Positions 20,023 through 27,742 of a DNA stretch of 64,000 nt are shown here, one piece after another. How positions within the stretch are numbered: the stretch's first letter is position 1; every line of letters begins with the position of its first letter. The stretch is from Neorhizobium tomejilense (GTDB lineage: Bacteria; Pseudomonadota; Alphaproteobacteria; Rhizobiales; Rhizobiaceae), in the NCBI GenBank assembly GCA_002968845.1, contig PVBG01000003.1, positions 1 through 64,000 of the forward strand. The letters are read 5' to 3'. The position numbers and the translations under genes were made by a program. The notes under the pieces were generated by a model that did no database searches, had not been told where the DNA came from, and saw nothing but the letters and a program-made list of their open reading frames with translations.

Positions 20023-20208
20023 TCAGTCCTCCAGGCCGATGAATCGGCTGATCGTGAGTTGGCTGATGGTGAGCTGATTGTTTTCTGCGTCGGCAAGCGT
20101 GTTGCCTTCGGCATCCATCAGCGTGAACCCGTCGTCTTCGGGCGACTCACCGCCGCCGATGGAAAGAATGCCGGGACCGGTCAGGGAAAGTCCGAGATCC
20201 AGCATCAT
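20023..20208 (-). CDS. Small acidic protein encoded upstream of the beta-helix protein
   Basis: Protein of 61 residues from the first of two adjacent ATGs (20208 and 20205), each preceded by GGGAGGGG. It is acidic with internal near-repeats: D-A-E-G-N-x-L, then D-A-E-N-N-x-L-T-I-S and LTISQLTISRF. No signal peptide or membrane helix. Short proteins with GN-L-D repeat patterns often accompany phage tail and tailspike genes, which suggests a structural or chaperone role with the beta-helix protein. That is inference. Its end sits 4 bp before the beta-helix start and contains that gene's ribosome site, so the two are co-translated. Confidence 0.6.
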   Translation of the reverse strand: MMLDLGLSLTGPGILSIGGGESPEDDGFTLMDAEGNTLADAENNQLTISQLTISRFIGLED

Positions 20209-20300
20209 CCCCTCCCGCCGCGAACGTTCGCCGTCCGGCACCGAGCGCATCCGCCGGCGCCTCCCATGTTGATGCCGTGTCTGAGATGATGTTTTCCCAT
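20205..20300 (-). CDS. Candidate 31-residue Gly/Arg/His-rich microprotein
   Basis: ATG at 20300 follows AGGAGACGGAA, a very good ribosome-binding site. The frame (starting MGKHHLRHGINMGGAGG, with a C-A-R-C motif) ends in TGA at 20205-20207, overlapping the next start as ATGA. The tight overlap and strong ribosome site are the only evidence. The composition is unremarkable for a peptide, and no homologue is known to me. It may be a leader peptide that couples ribosomes onto the 61-residue gene. A chance frame remains possible. Confidence 0.4.
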   Translation of the reverse strand: MGKHHLRHGINMGGAGGCARCRTANVRGGRG

Positions 20301-20661
20301 TTCCGTCTCCTCGTGCTCCAGGCTGCGCCCGAGCGTCTATCCGCAGACGGGCAGCAGTTCGGAACCGATTTTAGGAACGGGTTGAGGAGTGGGGACGAAG
20401 TGGCGGGAAAGATTCGCTGAATGATGGATGGCACCCGGAAGCGTTCGGCGGCGAAACGCCTGATATGTCTCGCGGATCGGAGGCTATGGGGCGGCGGGAA
20501 TGGAGTGAGCTGTCACGCTCACGGCGGCTGTTCTTCCCCGCGACAGCCAAAAGAATCGAGTGGGATTGCGAGCGCTCAACCGAAACCGAAGCGCGAGACG
20601 CAGCGATTTGATCTCCCGGAAGAGGGAGAACTCGGAGCAGAGGCAGGAAAGAGAGTGGGAA
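20301..20661. other. Gap between the beta-helix operon and tRNA-Val, no gene seen
   Basis: No convincing coding frame on either strand. It should hold the minus-strand promoter of the beta-helix operon, but I find no good -35/-10 pair; TAAAAT on the minus strand near 20371 is the best -10 candidate and lacks a matching -35. A short perfect hairpin, GTGAGC-TGTCAC-GCTCAC, lies at 20505-20522. GGAAC occurs twice at 20361 and 20374. Confidence 0.4.
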
Positions 20662-20737
20662 TGGTGGGCGATGAGAGACTCGAACTCCCGACATCCTCGG
20701 TGTAAACGAGGCGCTCTACCAACTGAGCTAATCGCCC
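20662..20737 (-). tRNA. tRNA-Val (anticodon TAC)
   Basis: On the minus strand the 76-nt gene starts GGGCGAT at 20737 and ends ATCGCCC, discriminator A and an encoded CCA at 20664-20662. The 7-bp acceptor stem is perfect. The D arm has AGCTCAGTTGGTAGAGC. The anticodon stem is CCTCG/CGAGG with loop TTTACAC, giving anticodon TAC for valine. The T arm contains GTTCGAGTC. Its 3' end faces the EPS/beta-helix region, which matters because tRNA 3' ends are common integration sites. Confidence 0.97.
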
Positions 20738-20781
20738 GTTCGCGATTGCGGAGCCTCAAGGCCCGCCGCGTCGGTGGCCGT

Positions 20782-20810
20782 GATCTATGCGGATCGCGGA
20801 AAAACCGCAA
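20782..20810 (-). promoter_or_regulatory. Probable promoter of tRNA-Val
   Basis: On the minus strand TTGCGG (20810-20805) and TAGATC (20787-20782) are separated by 17 bp, about 45 bp upstream of the tRNA-Val 5' end. The spacing and position fit a sigma-70 promoter; both hexamers match the consensus partially. Confidence 0.45.
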
Positions 20811-20923
20811 GGGCTTTCATGATGTTTTTTGAAAAATTTGGGGAAGAGCCGACTGGACAGGGGCGTATATGGGGCAGGAGAGGGCAAAGCGACGAGACGT
20901 CATCCTTTTGTCTTGAAACGCGC

Positions 20924-20952
20924 TTGACACCCGATCACGAACCTCTTAGTTA
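20924..20952 (+). promoter_or_regulatory. Probable promoter of the tandem tRNA-Asp genes
   Basis: TTGACA at 20924-20929 (preceded by GC, so close to the alphaproteobacterial CTTGAC form) and TAGTTA at 20947-20952 are 17 bp apart. A start near 20959 would give a leader of about 54 nt before the first tRNA-Asp. This is the best -35 match in the window. Confidence 0.6.
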
Positions 20953-21012
20953 GCCGCTCAACCGAGCGATTGAGGTCGCCCGGCCAAGAGGTTTCGACCT
21001 CAAGAGAAATGC

Positions 21013-21089
21013 GCGGGTGTAGCTCAGTTGGTTAGAGTGCCGGCCTGTCACGCCGGAGGTCGCGGGTTCGAGCCCCGTCACTCGCGCCA
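21013..21089 (+). tRNA. tRNA-Asp (anticodon GTC), copy 1
   Basis: The 77-nt gene runs from GCGGGTG to CACTCGC with discriminator G and encoded CCA at 21087-21089. The acceptor stem pairs throughout with one G-U. The anticodon stem CCGGC/GCCGG encloses loop CTGTCAC, anticodon GTC for aspartate. The T arm has GGTTCGAGCC. It is followed after 71 bp by a second copy differing at one D-loop position. Confidence 0.97.
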
Positions 21090-21160
21090 TTCTCTTCTTC
21101 GAACAACCCGCTTTTTACGCTTCTTGGGCGTAGGGGGCGAGCCGTCAGTCGGCATTATGC

Positions 21161-21237
21161 GCGGGTGTAGCTCAGTCGGTTAGAGTGCCGGCCTGTCACG
21201 CCGGAGGTCGCGGGTTCGAGCCCCGTCACTCGCGCCA
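21161..21237 (+). tRNA. tRNA-Asp (anticodon GTC), copy 2
   Basis: Same length and structure as the copy at 21013, with encoded CCA at 21235-21237. The only difference is in the D loop (CAGTCGG instead of CAGTTGG). The pair probably arose by tandem duplication and shares the upstream promoter. No separate promoter is evident in the 71-bp spacer. Confidence 0.97.
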
Positions 21238-21501
21238 TTTGCCATCCGAGAGAACGCCCTTCCCAATACGATTTGGCCGTTACCGGTCCCTAACGATCAT
21301 GGCCGGAGGCTGTCGCCACGATGCGGCCGCTGATAATCGTTTGAACTGCTCCATTTTGGCGCAGGATGCGACATTCAAAAAGCTTGCGCCGGGGCTTCGG
21401 CTGCGCTAACCACGGCTTGTTGCAATGCACGTTCGCTTTGCCTGTGCATTGATATTCAGGCGTCGTCTCCCGACGCTTCAGGCAAGCTGGGATCGAATAC
21501 A

Positions 21502-21867
21502 ATGAGTGAACTCCTCACTTCCTATATCCCGATCGCGATTTTCATCGGCATTTCCCTGGTGATCGGCATCGCGCTTCTGGTTGCGCCGTTCGCCGTCGCC
21601 TACAAGGCGCCCGATTCGGAAAAGCTGTCGGCCTACGAATGCGGCTTCAACGCCTTCGACGATGCGCGCATGAAGTTCGACATTCGCTTCTACCTGGTCT
21701 CGATCCTCTTCATCATCTTCGACCTCGAAGTGGCCTTCCTTTTCCCGTGGGCGGTATCGTTCGGTGCGATTGGCTGGTTCGGCTTCTGGTCGATGATGGT
21801 ATTCCTCGCCGTTCTGACGATCGGCTTCATATATGAATGGAAGAAAGGAGCGCTGGAATGGGAGTAG
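21502..21867 (+). CDS. nuoA: NADH-quinone oxidoreductase subunit A
   Basis: Membrane subunit of complex I (H+-pumping NADH dehydrogenase), 121 residues with three hydrophobic segments. The family signature [22 protein letters not shown], with the conserved Cys at about residue 48, and [11 protein letters not shown] are present. It starts the nuo operon, with the preceding 264 bp (21238-21501) as its upstream region; I see no clear -35/-10 pair there. nuoB starts 10 bp inside its end. Confidence 0.97.
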   Translation: MSELLTSYIPIAIFIGISLVIGIALLVAPFAVAYKAPDSEKLSAYECGFNAFDDARMKFDIRFYLVSILFIIFDLEVAFLFPWAVSFGAIGWFGFWSMMVFLAVLTIGFIYEWKKGALEWE

Positions 21868-22439
21868 TCGACAACGGCAGCACTCTCGTCGCGCCGCAGC
21901 CCAAGGGTATTATCGATCCGAATACGGGCAAGCCCATCGGCAGCGACGACGCGTTCTTCGGCGAGATCAACAATGAGCTCGCCGACAAGGGTTTTCTCGT
22001 CACCTCCACGGACGAGCTGATCACCTGGGCCCGCACGGGCTCGCTGATGTGGATGACCTTCGGCCTCGCCTGCTGCGCGGTCGAGATGATGCAGCTTTCG
22101 ATGCCGCGTTATGACGTCGAGCGCTTCGGTTTTGCGCCGCGCGCCTCGCCACGTCAGTCGGACGTGATGATCGTCGCCGGCACGCTGACCAACAAGATGG
22201 CGCCCGCGCTCCGCAAGGTCTACGACCAGATGCCGGAGCCGCGTTACGTCATCTCCATGGGCTCCTGCGCCAATGGCGGCGGTTATTACCACTATTCTTA
22301 CTCGGTGGTGCGCGGCTGCGACCGCATCGTACCGATCGATATCTATGTTCCGGGCTGTCCCCCCACGGCGGAGGCACTGCTCTACGGCGTGCTTCTGCTG
22401 CAGAAGAAGATCCGACGGACCGGCACGATCGAGCGCTGA
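21858..22439 (+). CDS. nuoB: NADH-quinone oxidoreductase subunit B
   Basis: Peripheral complex I subunit of 193 residues that holds iron-sulfur cluster N2, the last electron carrier before quinone. The four ligands are visible: the tandem Cys72-Cys73 in [10 protein letters not shown], Cys137 in GSCANGG and Cys167 in PGCPPT. The start at 21858 follows AAAGGAGCG and overlaps nuoA. The 45-residue N-terminal extension before the core is of the alphaproteobacterial/mitochondrial kind. Confidence 0.97.
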   Translation: MGVVDNGSTLVAPQPKGIIDPNTGKPIGSDDAFFGEINNELADKGFLVTSTDELITWARTGSLMWMTFGLACCAVEMMQLSMPRYDVERFGFAPRASPRQSDVMIVAGTLTNKMAPALRKVYDQMPEPRYVISMGSCANGGGYYHYSYSVVRGCDRIVPIDIYVPGCPPTAEALLYGVLLLQKKIRRTGTIER

Positions 22440-22470
22440 GGCCAGAGGCTAAGGGTAATTGGACAAGATC

Positions 22471-23073
22471 ATGAGTGAAGCCCTGAACGAGCTTTCGACC
22501 TACATTCGCGAAGCGCGTGCGTCCCTCGTGGCGGATGCGGAAATCGCCTATGGCGAGCTGACGCTGACCGCGACGGCGGAAAACCTGCTGCCGCTGCTGA
22601 CCTTCCTGCGCGACGACGTGCAGTGCGGGTTCATCAGCTTCATCGACATCTGCGGTGTGGATTATCCGGCGCGCGAAAAGCGCTTCGACGTGGTCTATCA
22701 CCTTCTGTCGCCCCGCCAGAACCAGCGTATCCGCATCAAGGTCGCGACCGCCGAGGACGAGCCGGTTCCGTCTGCCTGCCCGGTCTACCCGGGCGCCGAC
22801 TGGTTCGAGCGCGAAGCCTGGGACATGTACGGCATCCTGTTCACTGGCCATCCGGACCTGCGCCGCATCCTGACGGACTACGGTTTTGAAGGCCATCCGC
22901 TGCGCAAGGACTTCCCGACCACCGGTTTCGTCGAGGTTCGTTACGACGACAACGCCAAGCGCGTCGTCTATGAGCCCGTCGAACTGCGCCAGGAATTCCG
23001 CAGTTTCGATTTCTTGAGTCCGTGGGAAGGGACAGATTACGTCCTGCCCGGGGATGAAAAGGCGAAAGCCTAA
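22471..23073 (+). CDS. nuoC: NADH-quinone oxidoreductase subunit C
   Basis: Peripheral-arm subunit of 200 residues (30-kDa family) with no redox group. The signature ERCFD-type strand is followed by [39 protein letters not shown]. NuoC is separate from NuoD here, unlike the fused NuoCD of enterics. ATG 22471 is preferred to the in-frame TTG at 22459. nuoD begins 78 bp later. Confidence 0.96.
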   Translation: MSEALNELSTYIREARASLVADAEIAYGELTLTATAENLLPLLTFLRDDVQCGFISFIDICGVDYPAREKRFDVVYHLLSPRQNQRIRIKVATAEDEPVPSACPVYPGADWFEREAWDMYGILFTGHPDLRRILTDYGFEGHPLRKDFPTTGFVEVRYDDNAKRVVYEPVELRQEFRSFDFLSPWEGTDYVLPGDEKAKA

Positions 23074-23151
23074 GGATCGGCGCAGCCGCGCCGTCCGTCC
23101 GCACTTCTTTCCCGCCCGGTGCGTCACTCCGCCCGGCATGGAGTAAGCAGA

Positions 23152-24342
23152 ATGACCGAACATAACGTCCGCAATTTCAATATCAATTTCGGACCGCAGC
23201 ATCCGGCGGCGCATGGCGTGTTGCGCCTTGTCCTGGAGCTTGATGGCGAAATCGTCGAGCGCGTCGATCCGCATATCGGTCTTTTGCACCGCGGCACCGA
23301 AAAGCTGATCGAGACCAAGACCTATCTGCAGGCGATCCCTTATTTCGACCGCCTCGACTACGTCGCGCCGATGAACCAGGAACATGCTTTCGCGCTCGCC
23401 GTCGAAAAGCTCCTGGATATCCAGATCCCGATCCGCGGCCAGCTGATCCGCGTGCTCTATTCGGAAATCGGCCGCATCCTCTCGCATCTCCTCAACGTCA
23501 CGACGCAGGCGATGGACGTCGGCGCGCTGACGCCGCCGCTCTGGGGTTTCGAAGAGCGCGAAAAGCTGATGGTGTTCTACGAGCGCGCCTCGGGCTCGCG
23601 CATGCATGCGGCCTATTTCCGTCCGGGCGGCGTCCATCAGGACCTGCCGCCGGAACTGGTCGAGGATATAGGCATCTGGTGCGATGAATTCCCGGCAAAG
23701 CTCGACGACATCGACGACCTGCTCACGGGCAACCGCATCTTCAAGCAGCGCAACGTCGATATCGGCGTCGTCAAGCTCGAAGACGCCTGGGCCTGGGGCT
23801 TTTCCGGCGTCATGGTCCGCGGTTCGGGCGCTGCCTGGGACTTGCGCCGCTCGCAGCCTTATGAGTGCTATTCCGACCTTGAGTTCGACATTCCGATCGG
23901 CAAGAACGGCGACTGCTACGACCGTTACCTGATCCGCATGATCGAGATGCGCGAGTCGGTGAAGATCATGAAGCAGTGCGTCAACCGTCTGCTCGGCGAT
24001 GCCAGGACCGGCCCGTTCTCGTCTACGGACGGCAAGGTCGTGCCGCCGAAGCGCGGCGAGATGAAGCGGTCGATGGAAGCGCTGATCCATCACTTCAAGC
24101 TCTATACCGAAGGTTACCACGTGCCGGCCGGCGAGGTTTATGCGGCGGTCGAGGCCCCGAAGGGCGAGTTCGGCGTCTTCCTGGTCGCCGACGGCACCAA
24201 CAAGCCCTATCGCTGCAAGATTCGCGCGCCGGGTTACGCCCACCTCCAGGCGATGGATTTCATCTGTCGGGGTCACCAGCTGGCCGACGTCTCGGCGGTG
24301 CTCGGCTCGATCGACATCGTCTTCGGCGAGGTGGACCGCTGA
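23152..24342 (+). CDS. nuoD: NADH-quinone oxidoreductase subunit D
   Basis: Protein of 396 residues (49-kDa family) that forms the quinone-binding cavity with NuoB. It opens with [17 protein letters not shown], with the quinone-site His. Further family motifs are [30 protein letters not shown] and, at the end, DIVFGEVDR. Related to NiFe hydrogenase large subunits but lacking their metal-binding Cys, as usual. ATG 23152 follows GGAGTAAGCAG. The next gene starts at its stop codon (TGATG). Confidence 0.97.
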   Translation: MTEHNVRNFNINFGPQHPAAHGVLRLVLELDGEIVERVDPHIGLLHRGTEKLIETKTYLQAIPYFDRLDYVAPMNQEHAFALAVEKLLDIQIPIRGQLIRVLYSEIGRILSHLLNVTTQAMDVGALTPPLWGFEEREKLMVFYERASGSRMHAAYFRPGGVHQDLPPELVEDIGIWCDEFPAKLDDIDDLLTGNRIFKQRNVDIGVVKLEDAWAWGFSGVMVRGSGAAWDLRRSQPYECYSDLEFDIPIGKNGDCYDRYLIRMIEMRESVKIMKQCVNRLLGDARTGPFSSTDGKVVPPKRGEMKRSMEALIHHFKLYTEGYHVPAGEVYAAVEAPKGEFGVFLVADGTNKPYRCKIRAPGYAHLQAMDFICRGHQLADVSAVLGSIDIVFGEVDR

Positions 24343-24599
24343 TGCTCCGCGCCGTCGTTTTCGCTGCCCTCGTCTCTGCTGCCCCGGTTGCGTTCGCGCA
24401 GCAGGCTCAGACGGATGGCGCGATCTCGACGCAAGGCGGCGGATCGAGGTCGATGAAGGATCTCCTGTCCGAAGGATACGAGATCAAGTCCTCCGTTCCC
24501 AGTGGAACAAAGTTCATAGTGTTCATGCAGAAAGACAAGTCTGCCTATGCCTGCGAATTCGTGACGCTCACGAGATCGCGGTGTGGATCCATAAACTGA
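24342..24599 (+). CDS. Small secreted protein embedded between nuoD and nuoE
   Basis: Protein of 85 residues. Residues 1-20 form a signal peptide ([18 protein letters not shown] with cleavage AFA-QQ). The mature part has two Cys (YACEF and SRCGS) about ten residues apart, fit for a periplasmic disulfide. It starts on the nuoD stop (TGATG) and ends 16 bp before nuoE, so it is co-transcribed with complex I. It is not a core subunit. I recall a small gene at this place in other rhizobia, but cannot name its function. A role in complex I assembly is only a guess. Confidence 0.75.
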   Translation: MLRAVVFAALVSAAPVAFAQQAQTDGAISTQGGGSRSMKDLLSEGYEIKSSVPSGTKFIVFMQKDKSAYACEFVTLTRSRCGSIN

Positions 24600-24615
24600 T
24601 AAGGCGTGGAAAAGA

Positions 24616-25554
24616 ATGTCCGTTCGTCGATTAGCCGAAGACCAGGTGCAGCCGGCAATTTTCGCCTTCAATGACGAGAATTCCGTCTGGGCCGAGGCAA
24701 CGATCAGGAAATATCCGGCAGGCCGGCAGCAATCGGCTGTCATCCCGCTCCTGATGCGTGCGCAGGAACAGGATGGCTGGGTGACCCGTGCGGCGATCGA
24801 GTTCGTCGCAAACAAGCTCGACATGCCCTATATCCGCGTCCTCGAAGTCGCGACTTTCTACACCCAGTTCCAGCTGAAGCCGGTCGGCACACGCGCCCAT
24901 ATCCAGGTCTGCGGCACCACGCCCTGCATGCTGCGCGGCGCGGAAGACCTGATGAAGGTCTGTCAGCACAAGATCCATCACGATCCCTTCGCGCTGAATG
25001 CCGAGGGCACGCTGTCGTGGGAAGAGGTCGAGTGTCAGGGCGCATGCGTCAACGCACCGATGGTCATCATCTTCAAGGATGCCTATGAGGACCTGACGCC
25101 GCAGCGTCTCGAGGAGATCATCGACGCGTTCGAGGCGGGCAAGGGCCATGAGATCAAGCCCGGCCCGCAGATCGACCGCATCTTCTCGGCCCCCGAGGGC
25201 GGCCCGCAGACGTTGAACGACGAGATCAAGCCGGTCCGCACCAATCTCGACCCACATCCGAGCGCCGAAGAGGCCGCGGCAGCTGCAAGCATTCCTCCGG
25301 CCGATGCCGGGCGTCCGAAGGACACCGCGCCGGAGACGGACCCGAAACTGAAGACCCCTGCCACCGCCCCGGCAGCTGCCGCCGCGAACGCCAAGGCAGC
25401 GGAGAAGCAGCCCTCGGCGACTGCGAAGAGCAAACCGGCTCCGAAGACGCCCGGCAGTGCAGCGGAAGGCGCGCCGCCGGAACCGGGCGCGGTCTCCGGG
25501 GACTTGAAGCCGAAGCGCACGCGGCGCAAGACCACGACTGAAGGTGAGTCGTGA
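24616..25554 (+). CDS. nuoE: NADH-quinone oxidoreductase subunit E with long C-terminal tail
   Basis: Protein of 312 residues. The first about 180 are the 24-kDa family thioredoxin-like domain that holds cluster N1a, with ligands Cys99, Cys104 (VCGTTPCM), Cys140 and Cys144 (ECQGAC). It works with NuoF in the NADH-oxidising module. The last about 110 residues are low-complexity Ala/Pro/Lys sequence ending in a basic [11 protein letters not shown]. They have no known redox function, roughly double the length of the usual NuoE, and may interact with nucleic acid, membrane or other subunits. The catalytic part is normal. Confidence 0.95.
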   Translation: MSVRRLAEDQVQPAIFAFNDENSVWAEATIRKYPAGRQQSAVIPLLMRAQEQDGWVTRAAIEFVANKLDMPYIRVLEVATFYTQFQLKPVGTRAHIQVCGTTPCMLRGAEDLMKVCQHKIHHDPFALNAEGTLSWEEVECQGACVNAPMVIIFKDAYEDLTPQRLEEIIDAFEAGKGHEIKPGPQIDRIFSAPEGGPQTLNDEIKPVRTNLDPHPSAEEAAAAASIPPADAGRPKDTAPETDPKLKTPATAPAAAAANAKAAEKQPSATAKSKPAPKTPGSAAEGAPPEPGAVSGDLKPKRTRRKTTTEGES

Positions 25555-25643
25555 CATTTGAGAATTTGTGTGCGGCCTTTGAAAAAGGCTGCAATATATC
25601 GACTGGCAACCGGCTTAATCGCGACGGACTTGTGGAATAGATC

Positions 25644-26948
25644 ATGTTGAAAGATCAGGATCGCATCTTTACCAATATCTACGGCCTCAAGGACAAGTCC
25701 CTGAAAGGCGCGATGAGCCGCGGCCATTGGGATGGCACCAAGGAGATCATCGAGAAGGGCCGGGACTGGATCATCAACGAGATGAAGGCTTCCGGCCTTC
25801 GCGGCCGCGGCGGCGCAGGCTTCCCGACCGGTCTCAAATGGTCCTTCATGCCGAAGGAATCGGATGGCCGTCCGCATTACCTCGTGGTCAATGCCGACGA
25901 ATCCGAGCCCGGCACCTGCAAGGACCGCGAAATCATGCGCCACGATCCGCATACGCTGATCGAAGGCTGCGTCATCGCCGGTTTCGCCATGGGCGCCAAC
26001 ACGGCCTATATCTATGTACGCGGCGAATACATGCGCGAGCGCGAAGCGCTGCAGGCGGCGATCGACGAGTGCTATGATTTCGGCCTGCTCGGCGGCAACA
26101 ACAAGCTCGGCTGGGATTTCGACATCTACGTCCACCACGGCGCCGGCGCCTATATCTGCGGCGAAGAGACCGCGCTGCTCGAAAGTCTCGAAGGCAAGAA
26201 GGGCCAGCCGCGCCTTAAACCCCCGTTCCCGGCAAACATGGGCCTCTACGGCTGCCCGACCACGGTCAACAACGTCGAATCGATCGCGGTTGCTCCGACC
26301 ATCCTGCGCCGCGGCGCCGGCTGGTTCTCGTCCATGGGCCGTCCGAACAATGTCGGCACCAAGCTGTTCATGCTCTCCGGCCACGTCAACAAGCCGTGCA
26401 CCGTCGAAGAAGTAATGGGCATCACCTTCCGCGAGCTGGTCGACAAGCATGCCGGCGGCATCCGCGGCGGCTGGGACAATCTGCTGGCGGTCATCCCCGG
26501 CGGCGCATCCTGCCCGATCGTGCCGGCCAAGGACATCATGGACTGCCAGATGGATTTCGACGGCCTGCGAGCCGTCGGCTCCTCCTTCGGCACTGCCGGC
26601 GCCATCGTCATGGACAAGTCGACGGACGTCATCAAGGCGATCGCCCGCATCTCGGCCTTCTTCAAGCACGAGAGCTGCGGCCAGTGCACGCCGTGCCGCG
26701 AAGGCACCGGCTGGATGTGGCGGGTGCTGGAGCGCATGGTCAAGGGTAATGCCCAGAAGCGCGAAATCGACATGCTGTTCCAGGTGACCAAGCAGATCGA
26801 AGGTCACACCATCTGCGCGCTCGGCGATGCGGCGGCCTGGCCTGTCCAAGGCCTGATCCGGCATTTCCGTCCGGAGATCGAAGCACGTATCGACCAGTAT
26901 ACCCGAAACGCGACGGCGCATGGCGCCGTCCTGGAAGCTGCGGAGTAG
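25644..26948 (+). CDS. nuoF: NADH-quinone oxidoreductase subunit F
   Basis: NADH- and FMN-binding subunit of 434 residues (51-kDa family), the electron entry point of complex I. The glycine-rich [13 protein letters not shown] (about residue 54) binds NADH, and [14 protein letters not shown] contacts [19 protein letters not shown] is a family motif. [15 protein letters not shown] (about 342-356) plus a distal Cys in [13 protein letters not shown] bind cluster N3. The 89-bp gap before it holds no gene. It is followed 4 bp later by the helix-hairpin-helix gene. Confidence 0.97.
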   Translation: MLKDQDRIFTNIYGLKDKSLKGAMSRGHWDGTKEIIEKGRDWIINEMKASGLRGRGGAGFPTGLKWSFMPKESDGRPHYLVVNADESEPGTCKDREIMRHDPHTLIEGCVIAGFAMGANTAYIYVRGEYMREREALQAAIDECYDFGLLGGNNKLGWDFDIYVHHGAGAYICGEETALLESLEGKKGQPRLKPPFPANMGLYGCPTTVNNVESIAVAPTILRRGAGWFSSMGRPNNVGTKLFMLSGHVNKPCTVEEVMGITFRELVDKHAGGIRGGWDNLLAVIPGGASCPIVPAKDIMDCQMDFDGLRAVGSSFGTAGAIVMDKSTDVIKAIARISAFFKHESCGQCTPCREGTGWMWRVLERMVKGNAQKREIDMLFQVTKQIEGHTICALGDAAAWPVQGLIRHFRPEIEARIDQYTRNATAHGAVLEAAE

Positions 26949-26952
26949 CCAC

Positions 26953-27672
26953 GTGACGAAGTCGGGCAAAGAGCATGAACGGGAGGCGACGGATCGTCCG
27001 GCGCTCGATCCAGCACGCATGCCCGATTTTTCCGAGGCGATGAAGCTCAATCCGCTGATGGCGAACATGGCTGCCGCAACCGCGATCGGTTTCGGTATTG
27101 CCACCCAGATGGCTGGCGTCTTCTTCGGCGCGCTGCAGGGCGCGATGGAAGCGGGCAACCGCCAAAAGGCCGCCGATCCAAATCCGGCTGAGGCCTCTCC
27201 GATTGCGGAGACGCCAGCACCTGCGGCTGCAGAACCGGTCGTTGCAGCAGCGACGGCAAAGCCGGTCGCCGCCAAGCCGAAGGCGCCCCGCAAGGCAGCT
27301 GCTCCGGTTCTCAAGGCGGCACCCGTTGCCGAACCGGTCACGAAGCCGGCCGCCAAGGCTGCGCCGGCAAAAGCTGCGCCTAGGGTCGCTCCGAAGGTTT
27401 CGGCCAGGCAGCCGGCCCCGGTAAAGCCGGCCCCGGTAAAACCCGAGAAGGCGAAGACGGCCAAGGCATCTGCCGGCGGCGGAGATCTCAAGCAGATTTC
27501 GGGCATCGGCCCGAAGCTGGCGGAAGTGCTGAACGGCCTGGGCGTGACGAGCCTTGCGCAGGTCGCGGCCTGGAACGAGGCCGATATCGCCCGTTTCGAC
27601 AAGGAATTGGGTTTCGAGGGACGCATCAGCCGCGACGACTGGGTCGGCCAGGCGAAAGCTCTGTTGAAATAA
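26953..27672 (+). CDS. Helix-hairpin-helix protein of the nuo operon (non-core)
   Basis: Protein of 239 residues. A basic N-terminus and hydrophobic stretch (about residues 37-60, MANMAAATAIGFGIATQMAGVFF) are followed by about 110 residues of Ala/Pro/Lys repeats. A C-terminal domain of about 60 residues has LKQISGIGPKLAEVLNGLGVTSLAQVAAW, a helix-hairpin-helix like that in DUF4332 proteins and in L21 C-terminal extensions of rhizobia. GTG 26953 is chosen because CGGAG precedes it by about 9 nt and it follows nuoF by 4 bp. Such HhH domains usually bind nucleic acid, so its place between nuoF and nuoG is odd. Function unknown. Confidence 0.72.
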   Translation: MTKSGKEHEREATDRPALDPARMPDFSEAMKLNPLMANMAAATAIGFGIATQMAGVFFGALQGAMEAGNRQKAADPNPAEASPIAETPAPAAAEPVVAAATAKPVAAKPKAPRKAAAPVLKAAPVAEPVTKPAAKAAPAKAAPRVAPKVSARQPAPVKPAPVKPEKAKTAKASAGGGDLKQISGIGPKLAEVLNGLGVTSLAQVAAWNEADIARFDKELGFEGRISRDDWVGQAKALLK

Positions 27673-27742
27673 AAGAATATGTCCCCGAGTCGCCTGACCC
27701 CCAGGAGACCCAAAGGATGGAACTAAGGACGTAAGTGAGACG

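Noticed and set aside
20361..20378. GAAC-N9-GAAC direct repeat upstream of the beta-helix operon as a LexA site
   Set aside because: The alphaproteobacterial LexA site has a strict 7-base spacer; this one has 9.
22249..24276. 675-codon minus-strand frame across nuoB-nuoD
   Set aside because: Spans three well-defined complex I genes on the other strand and shows no motif.
25083..27713. Long minus-strand frame across nuoE, nuoF and the HhH gene
   Set aside because: Antisense shadow of three real genes; low-complexity translation without any domain.
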